NCBI RefSeq assembly: GCF_000269965.1
Contig: NC_017219.1
Location: 2,356,001 to 2,420,000, forward strand
From: Bifidobacterium longum subsp. infantis ATCC 15697 = JCM 1222 = DSM 20088
GTDB lineage: Bacteria > Actinomycetota > Actinomycetes > Actinomycetales > Bifidobacteriaceae
DNA length: 64,000 nt
Direction of reading: 5' to 3'
Shown: in pieces, positions 1-9,434 of the stretch
How positions within the stretch are numbered: position 1 is the first letter of the stretch
How the letters are laid out: every line of letters begins with the position of its first letter
Notes under the pieces: model-generated
What the model was told of the DNA's origin: nothing
Database searches by the model: none
The model's input: only the letters and a program-made list of their open reading frames with translations
Translations under genes and position numbers: made by a program

Positions 1-806
1 CTGCCGCCATCAACTGGAAGTGTCCGGGCTGTGGGCATGAACGTATGCGCGTGGTGCGGGTGGGGGCTGCCGGCACTGCGGCGGAGCTGGCCGGATTGTT
101 CCGTGGCGTGCCAGTAGTTTTGTCCAGCAAGACGCAGGGTCTGGTGCGCGATGTGGCTTGCCAGCCGATGATTGTCATCGCCACTCCCGGTTTCGAACCG
201 CGCGTGCGTCCGGTCAGTGCCGCGCAGGGAACATCCGGTCATGAGTATCGCGCAGTGGCCGTGCTCGACGCTTGGACCAGCCTGTATGCGTTGGGCGTGG
301 ATGCTCGGTTGGATACGTTGACCGCGTGGATGCGTGCGGTGTCGTTGTGCGCGCCGCGTTCCCGTGGCGGCCAGGCGTTGATTCTCGGCGAAACCGACCC
401 GGCCATCGCCCAATCGCTGATGCTCTGGGATTCGAGGATTCTTGCAGCCAAGGATCTTGAGGAGCGTGTGGAGACCGGTATGCCGCCGGCCGTGGCCGCC
501 GCCTGCGTGTGGGGCCGCCGTGATGCGGTGATGACGCTGATGCAGCGTATCGGCGCCCTGGGCGGCGATTGGACGGCCTGCGGCGAGCTGCCCGGCATGT
601 TGGGCCCGGTGCCGATCGCGCAACCGGACACGGTCGACGCCCGGGAGCTCGAAGCCACGGCCGACCGGGTGAAGGCAGTAATCCGTGTGCCGCAGAGTCG
701 GCGAGCCGAGCTGGCGGCCCGACTGCACCGGGAAACCGCTCGTCATGTGGCGTCTCGCGAACCCGGCGAGCTTCGCTTCCGAGTAGATCCCAAAGACCTG
801 ATCTAA
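1..806 (+). CDS. priA: Primosomal protein N' (PriA), C-terminal part, cut by window start
   Basis: The reading frame is open from base 3 to the stop at 806, so only the last 267 or so codons are present. PriA is the DNA-binding protein that restarts stalled replication forks. The fragment opens with a zinc-binding CPGCG pair, followed by the typical PriA stretch ending in GVPVVLSS and an IVIATPGFEP segment, then the C-terminal domain. The helicase motifs would lie upstream of the window. The first ATG in frame (45) is internal and not the start. Actinobacterial PriA proteins are often helicase-degenerate, which cannot be judged from this piece. A HAD phosphatase and fmt follow on the same strand, so a priA-fmt operon, common in bacteria, is likely. 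Confidence 0.85.
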   Translation, partial: AAINWKCPGCGHERMRVVRVGAAGTAAELAGLFRGVPVVLSSKTQGLVRDVACQPMIVIATPGFEPRVRPVSAAQGTSGHEYRAVAVLDAWTSLYALGVDARLDTLTAWMRAVSLCAPRSRGGQALILGETDPAIAQSLMLWDSRILAAKDLEERVETGMPPAVAAACVWGRRDAVMTLMQRIGALGGDWTACGELPGMLGPVPIAQPDTVDARELEATADRVKAVIRVPQSRRAELAARLHRETARHVASREPGELRFRVDPKDLI

Positions 807-864
807 TCGTCTTCAACACGTGAAACGATAATTACAGAACGAACATCGCTATAAGGAGGACACC

Positions 865-1569
865 ATGAAGGGCTGGCCTGGAGAGCCGGATATGGATTAC
901 GACGTGCTGGTCGCGGACGGCGAGGCCGCCGAGAACGCCGGCAAGCCGATCACCGACGTGATCTTCGATTTCGGCAACGTGCTGATTTACTGGGATCCGG
1001 CCGCCGTACTCATCCCCCGCTACAGCCAGAAGACCATCGACGAATTCCTCGACAACGACATCTCCGGCTTCTACGATGCCAACGACCTGATGGACGGCGG
1101 CACCAGCACCGACGAGGCCATCGCCATCATGCGCCGTGACAAGGGCGATAAGTGGGCGGACATCCTCGACTACTACATCAAGAACTTCCGCGACTCCCTG
1201 ACCGGCATCGTGCCGGGCGCGCGCGTGCTGGTCAATGACCTGAAGGCCGCCGGCATCGGCGTGTGGGGCCTGAGCAACTGGGAATCCAGCCTGTTCCACG
1301 TGGCCGAGGAACAGTGCGATATTCTGCAGCAGCTTGATGGCAAGCTCGTCTCCGGTTTTGTCAAGCTGCGCAAGCCGCACAAGGAAATCTACGAGGCCGC
1401 GTTGAACCAGTTCGGCATCAATGCCGATGGCGCGTTGTTCATCGACGACAAGGCCATGAACATCGTCGGCTCGAATGCGGCCGGCATCCGTGGCGTACGT
1501 TTCCAGGATCCGGTCAAGCTGCGTGAACTGCTCATCGCCAATGGCGTGAACATTCCGGCCGTGCAGTGA
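865..1569 (+). CDS. HAD-superfamily hydrolase, YihX-like phosphatase
   Basis: This 234-residue protein is a haloacid-dehalogenase-type hydrolase, probably a small-molecule or sugar-phosphate phosphatase. Motif I reads DFGNVL near residues 35-40; the usual second Asp of DxD is replaced by Gly, as in the YihX and epoxide-hydrolase N-domain subgroup. Motif II is in GLSNWE, motif III is the Lys of KPHKEIYE, and motif IV is FIDDKAMN. A good AAGGAGG ribosome binding site lies about 5 bases before the ATG. The N-terminal 30 residues before the fold are a family-specific extension. It sits between priA and fmt with short gaps and is probably co-transcribed with them. The substrate is unknown. Confidence 0.85.
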
Positions 1570-1592
1570 GCATCGACATTTCAAGGAGGACC

Positions 1593-2579
1593 ATGCTCAA
1601 ACTCGTATTCGCCGGCACCCCCGACGTGGCGGTGCCCTCGCTCAAGGCCTTTGCCACCGACCCACGCTTCGACGTGGTCGGCGTCATCACCCGCCCCGAC
1701 GCGCCTACCGGTCGCGGCCGCAAACTCACGCCCAGCCCGGTCAAGGCGAAGGCTCTGGAACTCGGGCTGCCCGTCATCGATCTCAAACCCCGCTCCCCCG
1801 AATTCATGGAGGCGTTGAACGACCTGCATGCGGATATCGCCGCTGTCATCGCCTATGGCAATATCCTGCCTAAGAACGTACTCGACGCAGTACCCATGGG
1901 CTGGTACAACCTGCATTTCTCCAACCTGCCAAAGTGGCGTGGCGCCGCTCCCGCCCAGCGTGCGATTTGGGCAGGCGACCCGACCACCGGCGCCGACGTG
2001 TTCAAGGTCGGCGAGGGCTTGGACGATGGCCCGATCGTCGCTTCCCTGACCATCGAACTGACCGGCCGTGAGACCTCCGGCGAACTGCTTGACCGTCTGG
2101 CCGAAGAAGGCGCACCCATGTATGTGGATGCTCTGGCCGCCGTCGGCGAAGGCACCGCCACATTCACCGCGCAGCCGGCCGAATGCCTGGAATATGCGCA
2201 CAAGATCACGGTGGAGGACGCCCGCATCAGTTGGACGGACGAGGCCGGAGCCATCGACCGCCAGATTCGCGCCTGCACGCCACATCCTGGGGCATGGACC
2301 GAACTGTTTGCGGAGGGGCCAATCGCCGATAATGACGGGTCAACCGCTAAATCCCTCACCCTGCATATCCTCGCCGCGCAACCGGCCGACCAGTCCAATC
2401 CCAACACTCCGGCCGATCTCAAGCCCGGCGAGCTGAAGGTGGGCAAGAAGAACGTGTGGGTTGGTACCGGCAGCACGCCGCTGGAACTCATCCAAGTCAA
2501 GGCGCAGGGCAAGAAGGCCATGCGCGCCGCCGACTGGGCCCGAGGCGCACGCCTCTCCCCCGCCGCCTGCGTGCGATAA
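1593..2579 (+). CDS. fmt: Methionyl-tRNA formyltransferase
   Basis: Fmt formylates initiator methionyl-tRNA using 10-formyltetrahydrofolate in the cytoplasm. The 328-residue product starts [16 protein letters not shown], typical of the family, and has the catalytic region with [15 protein letters not shown] (Asn and His of the hydrolase/transferase fold) and a C-terminal OB-like domain. I chose the ATG at 1593 because an AAGGAGGA ribosome binding site at 1583-1590 precedes it. An in-frame GTG at 1566 would read through that site and overlap the end of the HAD gene. A strong bidirectional terminator follows the stop. Confidence 0.95.
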
Positions 2580-2613
2580 CAAGCAATATCGCTCCCGTCA
2601 TCGGAAGCACAGC

Positions 2614-2653
2614 AAAAAGCCCGGCATCTTCGCGAGGAAGATACCGGGCTTTT
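2614..2653. terminator. Bidirectional terminator between fmt and ilvD
   Basis: The stem AAAGCCCGG.ATCTTC pairs with GAAGAT.CCGGGCTTT around a small GCGAG loop, with A-run and T-run on the two sides. It lies between the convergent fmt and ilvD stops and can serve both. Confidence 0.85.
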
Positions 2654-2671
2654 CAGCTATACAATCGGCGA

Positions 2672-4534
2672 TCAGTCGAGACCGGAGAGCTTGTTGATCA
2701 GCTCCGGGTCACGCGTCGCACCCTTGTCGGCCGAGCGGGCGAAGGCGGCGTACGCCTTCAGCGCTTGGGAGACGTGGCGGTTGCGGTGAGCCACGTAGCC
2801 GTCGCCGGCCTCGAGTTCACGGCGACGCTCGTCCAACTGCTCGTCAGTCAGTTCGACGTTCACGGAACGGGCTTCGATATCGATATCGATGATGTCGCCG
2901 TTCCTGATGAGCGCCACCGGGCCCTTATTGGCAGCCTCAGGCGCCATGTGGCCGATGGCCAGACCGGAGGAACCGCCGGAGTAGCGACCGTCGGTGAGCA
3001 TGGCGACCTGCTTGCCGATGCCCTTGCCCTTGACGAAGGAGGTCGGGTACAGCATTTCCTGCATGCCCGGGCCACCCTTCGGGCCTTCGTAACGAATCAC
3101 AAGCGCCATGCCGGGCTTCAGGGTATCGTTCAGAATGACCTCGATGGCCTGCTCCTGGGAGTCGACCACCAGAGCCGGTCCACGGAACTTCCAGATCTCC
3201 GGCGGAACACCGGCGGTCTTGACCACGCAGCCGTCGGGGGCCAGGTTGCCGCGCAGCACGGCGAGGCCGCCTTCATGGATTTCGGGATGATCGATGTCGT
3301 GGATGGCGCCGTTGGTACGGTCGCGGTCGAGCGAGTCGAACAGGGTGGTGTGCGTCCACGGCTCCGGGGAGATGATGTGGCCAGGAGCGGCCTTGTACAT
3401 CTGCTGGGCTTCCTCGGTGCAGGTCGGGCGCATGATGTCCCAATCGGCCAGCTTGGCTTCCAGCGTCGGGTAGTCGATGGAGTGCACGTTGGTGTGCAGC
3501 TTGCCGGCGCGGTCGAGCTCGCCGAGGATGCCGGTGATGCCGCCGGCGCGGTGCACGTCGGAAATCTCCCACTTGCCGGACGGCGAGGCCTTGCAGATGC
3601 ACGGCACGGTGTGGGAAATGCGCTCGATGTCGTCCAGGGTGAAGTCCACGTCGGCGGACTGGGCCATGGCGAGGATGTGCAGCACGGTGTTGGTGGAACC
3701 GCCCATGGCCACATCCATGGTCATGGCGTTCTCGAAGGCTTCCTTGGTGGCGATGGAGCGTGGCAGCACGGAATCGTCGGAATCGTCGTAGTACTGGTGC
3801 GCGATCTTGACGACCTGCTTGGCGGCACGCTCGAACAGGTCCTTGCGGTAGGAGTGGGAGGCGAGGATGGTGCCGTTGCCGGGCAGGGCCAGGCCGATGG
3901 CCTCGGTCAGGCAGTTCATCGAGTTGGCGGTGAACATGCCGGCGCAGGAGCCGCAGGTCGGGCAGACGGTCTTCTCATAGTTGAGCAGTTCCTCATCGGA
4001 GACGCTGTCGTCGGCGGTGGCGTACATCACGTCGATAAGGTCGGTGCTCTTGACTGTGCCGTCGGCGAGCACCGTGGTGCCGGCCTCCATCGGGCCACCG
4101 GAGACGAACACGGTCGGAATGTTGAGGCGCAGGGCTGCCATCAGCATGCCCGGCACGACCTTGTCGCAGTTCGGGATGCAGATCAGGGCGTCGGCGCAGT
4201 GCGCGTTGCACTGGTATTCGACGGTGTCGGCGATGATGTCGCGGGAAGGCAGGGAGTAGAGCATGCCAGTGTGGCCCATGGCGATGCCGTCGTCCACGGC
4301 CATCGTGTTGAACTCGCGCGGAATGCCGCCGGCTTCCTTGATAGCCTCGGAAACGATGCGGCCGACCTTGTTGAGGTGGACGTGGCCGGGCAGGAACTCA
4401 TCGAACGAGTTGGCGATGGCGATGATGGGCTTCTTGCCCATGTCGTCTCCGCTGACGCCCGCAGCACGGTAGAGGGCTCGGGCGCCTGCAAAGACGCGCC
4501 CTGACATAATTTTTGCAGATCGCATTTCAGTCAT
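2672..4534 (-). CDS. ilvD: Dihydroxy-acid dehydratase
   Basis: IlvD removes water from 2,3-dihydroxy acids to give the 2-keto acid precursors of valine, leucine and isoleucine. The roughly 620-residue length is normal. The Fe-S ligand cysteines are visible in CNAHCADALICIPNCDKV and in CPTCGSCAGMFTANSM, and the metal and substrate segments GGSTNTVLH and DGRYSGGSSG are intact. The ATG at 4534 gives a protein beginning MTEMRSAKIM. A TTG at 4546 is in frame and cannot be excluded, since neither start has a strong ribosome binding site. The long plus-strand frame over this gene is a codon-bias shadow. Confidence 0.95.
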   Translation of the reverse strand: MTEMRSAKIMSGRVFAGARALYRAAGVSGDDMGKKPIIAIANSFDEFLPGHVHLNKVGRIVSEAIKEAGGIPREFNTMAVDDGIAMGHTGMLYSLPSRDIIADTVEYQCNAHCADALICIPNCDKVVPGMLMAALRLNIPTVFVSGGPMEAGTTVLADGTVKSTDLIDVMYATADDSVSDEELLNYEKTVCPTCGSCAGMFTANSMNCLTEAIGLALPGNGTILASHSYRKDLFERAAKQVVKIAHQYYDDSDDSVLPRSIATKEAFENAMTMDVAMGGSTNTVLHILAMAQSADVDFTLDDIERISHTVPCICKASPSGKWEISDVHRAGGITGILGELDRAGKLHTNVHSIDYPTLEAKLADWDIMRPTCTEEAQQMYKAAPGHIISPEPWTHTTLFDSLDRDRTNGAIHDIDHPEIHEGGLAVLRGNLAPDGCVVKTAGVPPEIWKFRGPALVVDSQEQAIEVILNDTLKPGMALVIRYEGPKGGPGMQEMLYPTSFVKGKGIGKQVAMLTDGRYSGGSSGLAIGHMAPEAANKGPVALIRNGDIIDIDIEARSVNVELTDEQLDERRRELEAGDGYVAHRNRHVSQALKAYAAFARSADKGATRDPELINKLSGLD

Positions 4535-4662
4535 GGCTCTATTCAAGCCTTTGCGAGGGACACGCCGCTTGTCAAGAGTCGAATAATGGAATTGGCAAAA
4601 ACGTAACGTTTCTTACACATATTTTTTGGAATACATTCCTCTGGCGAGAGTCCGGTATAGGG

Positions 4663-4692
4663 CTGACAGAAGTCCCCCCAAACGGCTACACT
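4663..4692 (+). promoter_or_regulatory. Candidate rpoZ promoter
   Basis: CTGACA (-35) and TACACT (-10) are separated by 18 bases, about 45 bases before the rpoZ ATG. The fit to the housekeeping sigma consensus is reasonable but untested. Confidence 0.5.
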
Positions 4693-4736
4693 TGCTTCGG
4701 CTGAGATAGATTTTCCAATGTTTGGAGATAAGAACA

Positions 4737-5021
4737 ATGGCTTTTGGTACTGACCCGACACCCGACGGTCTTGCGAACCCGCCGATCGACGACCTGATGA
4801 AGCACGCCGATTCCAAGTACGCGCTGGCCATTTTCGCCGCCAAGCGCGCACGCCAGATCAACTCCTACTTCACGCAGCTCAACGAGGGCCTGCTGCAGAA
4901 CGTCGGCCCGCTGGTCGAATACCAGAACAACGAGAAGCCTCTGTCCATCGCCTTCCGCGAGATCGACGAGGGTCTGCTTGAGGAGACCTTGGGCGAGGAC
5001 GACGCCAACGAGGGCAACTGA
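4737..5021 (+). CDS. rpoZ: RNA polymerase omega subunit
   Basis: The 94-residue product is the small omega subunit that helps assemble RNA polymerase by clamping the beta-prime subunit. It has the family core [30 protein letters not shown] and the later PLSIAFREI segment. The ATG at 4737 is preceded by GGAG at a good distance; an in-frame TTG at 4722 would bury that site. The tail is acidic. It is followed by the metK leader, and in actinobacteria rpoZ and metK are commonly neighbours, though here metK has its own promoter and riboswitch. Confidence 0.95.
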   Translation: MAFGTDPTPDGLANPPIDDLMKHADSKYALAIFAAKRARQINSYFTQLNEGLLQNVGPLVEYQNNEKPLSIAFREIDEGLLEETLGEDDANEGN

Positions 5022-5112
5022 TCGATTCCGACAATTCGTTTGGATTGTTTGGACAGTTCGTCGCCGAATGATGGTTTGAGAGTTCTCTCACAACTGATTT
5101 TGAGCGACACGC

Positions 5113-5141
5113 TTGCCTGAGTTATCGCAATCAGCTATAAC
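5113..5141 (+). promoter_or_regulatory. Candidate metK promoter
   Basis: TTGCCT (-35) and TATAAC (-10) are separated by 17 bases. This would give a leader of about 150 bases that includes the SAM-VI element just before metK. Confidence 0.55.
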
Positions 5142-5246
5142 TCATCATCAGGAGCGAACAAGACGTAAGGCTCGAGCCACCGCGCTGGTTGGCACGGGCC
5201 TTTATTTATGCCCGCTTCCGCAGTGACAAGTAAAAATTGACACCGT

Positions 5247-5298
5247 ATCATTGTGCCTCGCATCCCGCGGGGCGATAAGTCCTGAAGAAAGGGATGAT
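5247..5298 (+). ncRNA. SAM-VI riboswitch controlling metK
   Basis: The leader immediately before the metK ATG contains the conserved blocks CATTGTGCCTCGCAT, GCGGGGCGATAAGTCCTGAA and AGGGATG. These match, from memory, the SAM-VI consensus described mainly from Bifidobacterium metK leaders. The class resembles SAM-III: ligand binding hides the ribosome binding site. Here AAAGGGATG is both the 3' part of the aptamer and the ribosome binding region, so S-adenosylmethionine should repress translation of its own synthase. Confidence 0.85.
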
Positions 5299-6519
5299 AT
5301 GACAGAAGAACATCGGCTTATCTCCGCCGAATCCGTGACCGAAGGCCACCCTGACAAGGTCTGCGATCAAATCTCCGACGCCATTCTTGATGATCTGCTG
5401 GTCCAGGATCCGTCCAGCCATGTGGCCGTGGAGACCTCCGCCGCCACCGGCGTGTTCCTGGTCTTCGGCGAAGTCACGTCCAAGGGGTACTGCGACGTGC
5501 AGTCCAAGGTCCGCGAAACCCTGCGCAACATCGGCTATACCTCTTCCGAAGTCGGCCTTGACGCCGATTCCTGCGGCGTGGTCGTGGCCATCACCGAGCA
5601 GAGCGCCGAAATCAACCAGGGCGTTGCCCGTCTGACTGGCGATCAGGAGACCGCCGCCAGCCGCGAAGAACGTTACGAAGCACAGGGTGCCGGCGATCAG
5701 GGCGTGATGTTCGGCTACGCCACCGACGAGACCCCGACGCTGATGCCGCTTCCGATCTACTTGGCACATCGCCTCGCCTTCCGTCTGACCGAGGTGCGCA
5801 AGTCCGGTGAAGTGCCGCACCTGCGCCCGGACGGCAAGACCCAGGTAACCATTGAGTATGACGATAACGATAAGCCCGTTCGTCTGGACACCGTGCTGAT
5901 CTCCACCCAGCATGATCCTGAGGTTACGCAGGATTGGCTTGCTGTTGAGCTGAAGAAGCATGTGATTGACCCGGTGCTTGATGAGGTGCTGGGTTCCAAG
6001 GTGCCGCATGACAACTACCGCCAGCTGGTCAACCCGACCGGTTCGTTCATCCTGGGCGGCCCGGCGGCCGACGCCGGTCTGACCGGCCGCAAGATCATCG
6101 TCGACACCTACGGTGGCGCTGCCCACCACGGCGGTGGCGCGTTCTCCGGCAAGGACCCGTCCAAGGTCGATCGTTCCGCCGCGTACGCCACCCGTTGGGT
6201 TGCGAAGAACATCGTGGCTGCCGGCCTGGCCCACAAAGTCGAGATCCAAATCGCCTACGCTATTGGTGTTGCCGACCCGGTATCCGTCAACGTAGAGACC
6301 TTCGGCACCGAGCAAGGCGTGACGCGCGGCCAGATCGCCGCCGCCGTACGCAAGGTCTTCGACCTGCGCCCCGCCGCCATCATCGACGAGCTCGACCTGA
6401 AGCGCCCGATCTACTTGAAGACCGCCGCGTATGGCCACTTCGGACGGACCGACGTCGAGTTCCCGTGGGAAAAGACCGACAAGGTCGAGGAGCTCAAGGC
6501 CGCGATTGCTGCGGAGTGA
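5299..6519 (+). CDS. metK: S-adenosylmethionine synthetase
   Basis: MetK makes S-adenosylmethionine from methionine and ATP. The 406-residue product has the family signatures: [23 protein letters not shown] at the N-terminus, [15 protein letters not shown] (residues about 115-130), the [15 protein letters not shown] phosphate loop, and DPTKVDRS-like [12 protein letters not shown]. Translation starts at the ATG at 5299, directly behind the riboswitch. An upstream in-frame TTG at 5251 is inside the aptamer and is not the start. The gene is presumably monocistronic, since more than 300 bases follow before the next gene. Confidence 0.97.
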   Translation: MTEEHRLISAESVTEGHPDKVCDQISDAILDDLLVQDPSSHVAVETSAATGVFLVFGEVTSKGYCDVQSKVRETLRNIGYTSSEVGLDADSCGVVVAITEQSAEINQGVARLTGDQETAASREERYEAQGAGDQGVMFGYATDETPTLMPLPIYLAHRLAFRLTEVRKSGEVPHLRPDGKTQVTIEYDDNDKPVRLDTVLISTQHDPEVTQDWLAVELKKHVIDPVLDEVLGSKVPHDNYRQLVNPTGSFILGGPAADAGLTGRKIIVDTYGGAAHHGGGAFSGKDPSKVDRSAAYATRWVAKNIVAAGLAHKVEIQIAYAIGVADPVSVNVETFGTEQGVTRGQIAAAVRKVFDLRPAAIIDELDLKRPIYLKTAAYGHFGRTDVEFPWEKTDKVEELKAAIAAE

Positions 6520-6834
6520 GGTGTTCTAATTAGGGCAGAGAGACCATGAGAATAGTGGGCTTTCCGTGCAATCCACTATGACGAGCCGCTCCTCGTGTTC
6601 GCCGCCTCGAAGGTGAGGCGCGAGCGCTGATTCCTCTCGAGCCGACGCATCGACGCGGCCCGAGATGGACCAAAATCCAGAATAACCGACATTCGCCGCT
6701 GTTCCGTTTTTCGCCCAAGGCGTATCTCTCCCCGTATCTTGAGGTGCATCATGTATTGTCGCGGCTAACTAACCGGCGAAACGCGGCATGTTTCGCATTT
6801 TGGGCGAAAAGCCCAAGGCCCACAGGAGGTATTG
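6520..6834. other. Intergenic region upstream of the ABC operon
   Basis: No gene is supported in this 315-base gap. It contains an inverted repeat: TTTTCGCCCAA at 6707-6717 and TTGGGCGAAAA at 6800-6810, the second copy about 25 bases before the permease start. This spacing could form a long-range stem or two operator half-sites for the downstream ABC operon. No convincing terminator for metK is seen. Confidence 0.4.
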
Positions 6835-8202
6835 ATGACGTTCGTTGCACGGTCGGTGCGCTATGTGCTCAGAAAACGAGTGCGAACCATAGTGCTCCTT
6901 ATAGTATTGACCATCATAACGGCGAGCATGCTATCCACGATCGCGGTTTCTCGGGCAGCTCAACAGGCCGCCGGACGAATCGAGAAGGAAGCGGTCGGCG
7001 GGTTCGTGCTGGCCAGCAACCTGCAGGGCAGCATGCTCACGCCTCGCGGAGGTGGCATGGTGCGTCCCGCCGACGTGCGCAGGATCGCCCAACTGCCCGG
7101 GGTCGATTCGTATATGGTCCGTCAGAACGCCACCGCCGATCTCGTGGGGGCGAATGTGGCGAAGGTCCCCGGCGGCGATGATTACGATGCGACCAAGGAG
7201 CAGCAGTTCGGCAACGCCGCCAACGTCATAGGCACGAATGATTCGTCGAAACTCAACGTGTTCACGTCGCGCACGCTCGGCATGGCCGAAGGACGGCATC
7301 TGAAGGCCTCCGACAAGTACACGTCGATGATCCATGAGGATCTCGCCAAAGCCAACGGGCTCAAAGTCGGAGACACGCTCACGCTCAAGGCCAACGCCTA
7401 CGACGCCGACAACGAATCACATTCGACGGCGACCGTCAAGACCACCATCGTGGGCATATTCAAGGGCGACAGCGCCAGAAAGGTATCCAGCCGAGCGGAA
7501 CTCACCGCCAACACCATCTACACCGATCTGGATACCACACGCGATCTGTACCAGTACAAGGACGGCAAGGAAATATACCAGGACGCCACCTTCGTGCTGT
7601 CCAAGGGCGTTGACGTGGAGAAGACCATGGACGCCGCGAAGAAACTCCCGGTGGATTGGAACAACTATCAGATCACGCGCAACGACCAGTATTCGTCGAG
7701 CATGCTGCATGCCGCCCGCGGCGTGCGCTCCATGATGCGCGGCGCCCTGATCGGCGTTACCGTCTCGGCCGTGCTCGTGCTCAGTCTCATGCTGCTGCTG
7801 TGGATGAACGACCGACGTCAGGAGATGGGCATACTGGTGTCCCTTGGCGTCGGCAAGCCCTCCCTGGTCGCCCAATACCTCGCCGAGATGATGCTGATCG
7901 GTCTGCCGTCCCTCGTCCTCGGCTGGCTGTGCGCGCAGGGAATGGCCCAATGGCTCGGCACCACGGCGCTCCATTCCGTGAACGCCTCCGCTGCGAAGGA
8001 GCTGAGCAGCATGGGGCAGGTCGGCGGCGATCTTGAATCCAGCATGTCGGTGCGCACCCTGGATTCGCTCACGGTGTCGGTCGATGGGACCGCCATGCTG
8101 TACGTGGCGCTCGGCCTGCTGGCGGTGATGCTGGTGTGCGTCGCGGTGGCGTGCATGCCGATGCTGCGTAAATCGCCGCGAGACCTGTCGGAGATTCGAT
8201 GA
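6835..8202 (+). CDS. ABC transporter permease, FtsX/MacB type (first of pair)
   Basis: This 455-residue membrane protein has the MacB/FtsX permease layout: one transmembrane segment near residues 18-38, a large extracytoplasmic domain to about residue 300, then three segments near the C-terminus (around 300-320, 345-375 and 420-440). The segment LLLWMNDRRQEMGILVSLGVGK is the typical FtsX coupling region. The ATG at 6835 follows AGGAGGT closely; a TTG at 6832 would be too near it. It overlaps the second permease by ATGATGA and is followed by the ATPase, so the three form one operon. Such systems export peptides or lipids or act mechanically on the envelope; the substrate is unknown. Confidence 0.85.
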   Translation: MTFVARSVRYVLRKRVRTIVLLIVLTIITASMLSTIAVSRAAQQAAGRIEKEAVGGFVLASNLQGSMLTPRGGGMVRPADVRRIAQLPGVDSYMVRQNATADLVGANVAKVPGGDDYDATKEQQFGNAANVIGTNDSSKLNVFTSRTLGMAEGRHLKASDKYTSMIHEDLAKANGLKVGDTLTLKANAYDADNESHSTATVKTTIVGIFKGDSARKVSSRAELTANTIYTDLDTTRDLYQYKDGKEIYQDATFVLSKGVDVEKTMDAAKKLPVDWNNYQITRNDQYSSSMLHAARGVRSMMRGALIGVTVSAVLVLSLMLLLWMNDRRQEMGILVSLGVGKPSLVAQYLAEMMLIGLPSLVLGWLCAQGMAQWLGTTALHSVNASAAKELSSMGQVGGDLESSMSVRTLDSLTVSVDGTAMLYVALGLLAVMLVCVAVACMPMLRKSPRDLSEIR

Positions 8203-9422
8203 TGAGCATGAATGTGTGGAAGCGTGCCACGTTGGCGATCGTACGCAAGCCGGTACGCAGCGGCATCATCGGTCTGCTGATGCTGATGGTCTTCACGAGC
8301 CTGGTGGCGCAGGTCGGAGTCTCGACGGCCCTGCGTACCATGTCCGACAGCATCGGCGCGGGCATGGGCATAGGGTTTACCGTCAGCGCCGGCGAGAATC
8401 CCATCAGCGCCGAGGAAGCGAGCCGGTTCTCGCATATCCCCGGTGTGACGAAGACCGCCTATGCGACGAAGACCTTGGCGCAGGTGGATGGCGCGCGCCC
8501 GGTCATGCCCCGGCAGGGCCCCCGGCTGGACTCCGATCTGGCCATGCAGGTCAGCGTGCTGGGCACCACCGATTCCTCATTGTCCGAGGAATTCCAGAGC
8601 GGCCTGTACCGCCTGGAGCAGGGCCGCCATATCTCGGGCGACGGCGACAACGTGCTGGTCCACCGCGACTTCGCGTTGCAGAACGGCCTATCGGTCGGCT
8701 CGACATTCCGTCTCCGGCAGGAGGGGCGCAACGCCACGGTGCGTGTGGCCGGGATCTTCTCCGGCAACGTGCAGGCCCAAAGCCCCCTGCCCTCGGACAC
8801 TTCCGAGAACCTCATCTATTCGGGCAGGCGAGTGACCTCCGCTCTGACCGGCAACGACCGGATCGGCATGATCCGATGCCTGTCGGATAATCCGCAGGAC
8901 CTGTCCGCGGCGGTCAGTCAGGCCAAGACCATGGCCGGTGGCAAGTATGACGTCACCGACGATTCGGCCCGGCTCTCCGGCGTCCTGCAATCCGTGCAGA
9001 CGGTGCGTGATCTGGTGCGCATGGTGCTGCTGTCCGTCTGCCTCGCGGACGTACTGGTGCTGGCGATGGCGCTGGTCTTCTGGATTCGCTCACGCATCCA
9101 TGAGATAGGCACGCTTCTGGCCCTCGGCATCGACAAGATGCGGATAGTCGCACAACTCGCCATCGAAACCGGACTCATGGCGGCGGTCGCCGCCCTGTGT
9201 TCGCTGGGCACCGGCGCCATGCTGTCGGGATACGTGTCTTCCCGACTGTTGCGCGATTCGGGCGTCGCGCCGTTGGAATCGTTGCACGTGGAGGCCTTGC
9301 CGCCTGAGCAGACGGTGCTCATCCTGCTGCTCGGATGCGCGGTCATCGCCGTGGCCCTTGCCGTGTCATGCGCCGCCGTGCTGTCCAAATCCCCGAAATC
9401 CATTCTTTCCTCTATGCGTTAG
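8199..9422 (+). CDS. ABC transporter permease, FtsX/MacB type (second of pair)
   Basis: The product of about 407 residues has the same topology as its upstream partner: an N-terminal membrane anchor (IIGLLMLMVFTSLVAQVG), a large outside domain and three C-terminal membrane segments with the FtsX-like RSRIHEIGTLLALGIDK motif. The start overlaps the previous stop, indicating translational coupling; ATG at 8199 or 8202 are both possible. Two different permeases with one ATPase suggest a heterodimeric transporter. The ATPase gene begins 12 bases after its stop. Confidence 0.85.
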   Translation: MMSMNVWKRATLAIVRKPVRSGIIGLLMLMVFTSLVAQVGVSTALRTMSDSIGAGMGIGFTVSAGENPISAEEASRFSHIPGVTKTAYATKTLAQVDGARPVMPRQGPRLDSDLAMQVSVLGTTDSSLSEEFQSGLYRLEQGRHISGDGDNVLVHRDFALQNGLSVGSTFRLRQEGRNATVRVAGIFSGNVQAQSPLPSDTSENLIYSGRRVTSALTGNDRIGMIRCLSDNPQDLSAAVSQAKTMAGGKYDVTDDSARLSGVLQSVQTVRDLVRMVLLSVCLADVLVLAMALVFWIRSRIHEIGTLLALGIDKMRIVAQLAIETGLMAAVAALCSLGTGAMLSGYVSSRLLRDSGVAPLESLHVEALPPEQTVLILLLGCAVIAVALAVSCAAVLSKSPKSILSSMR

Positions 9423-9434
9423 GAGTCACCAATC

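Noticed and set aside
2456-4504. 682-codon plus-strand open frame
   Set aside because: It lies opposite ilvD, whose motifs are intact; the long frame comes from GC-rich codon bias and has no recognisable domain.
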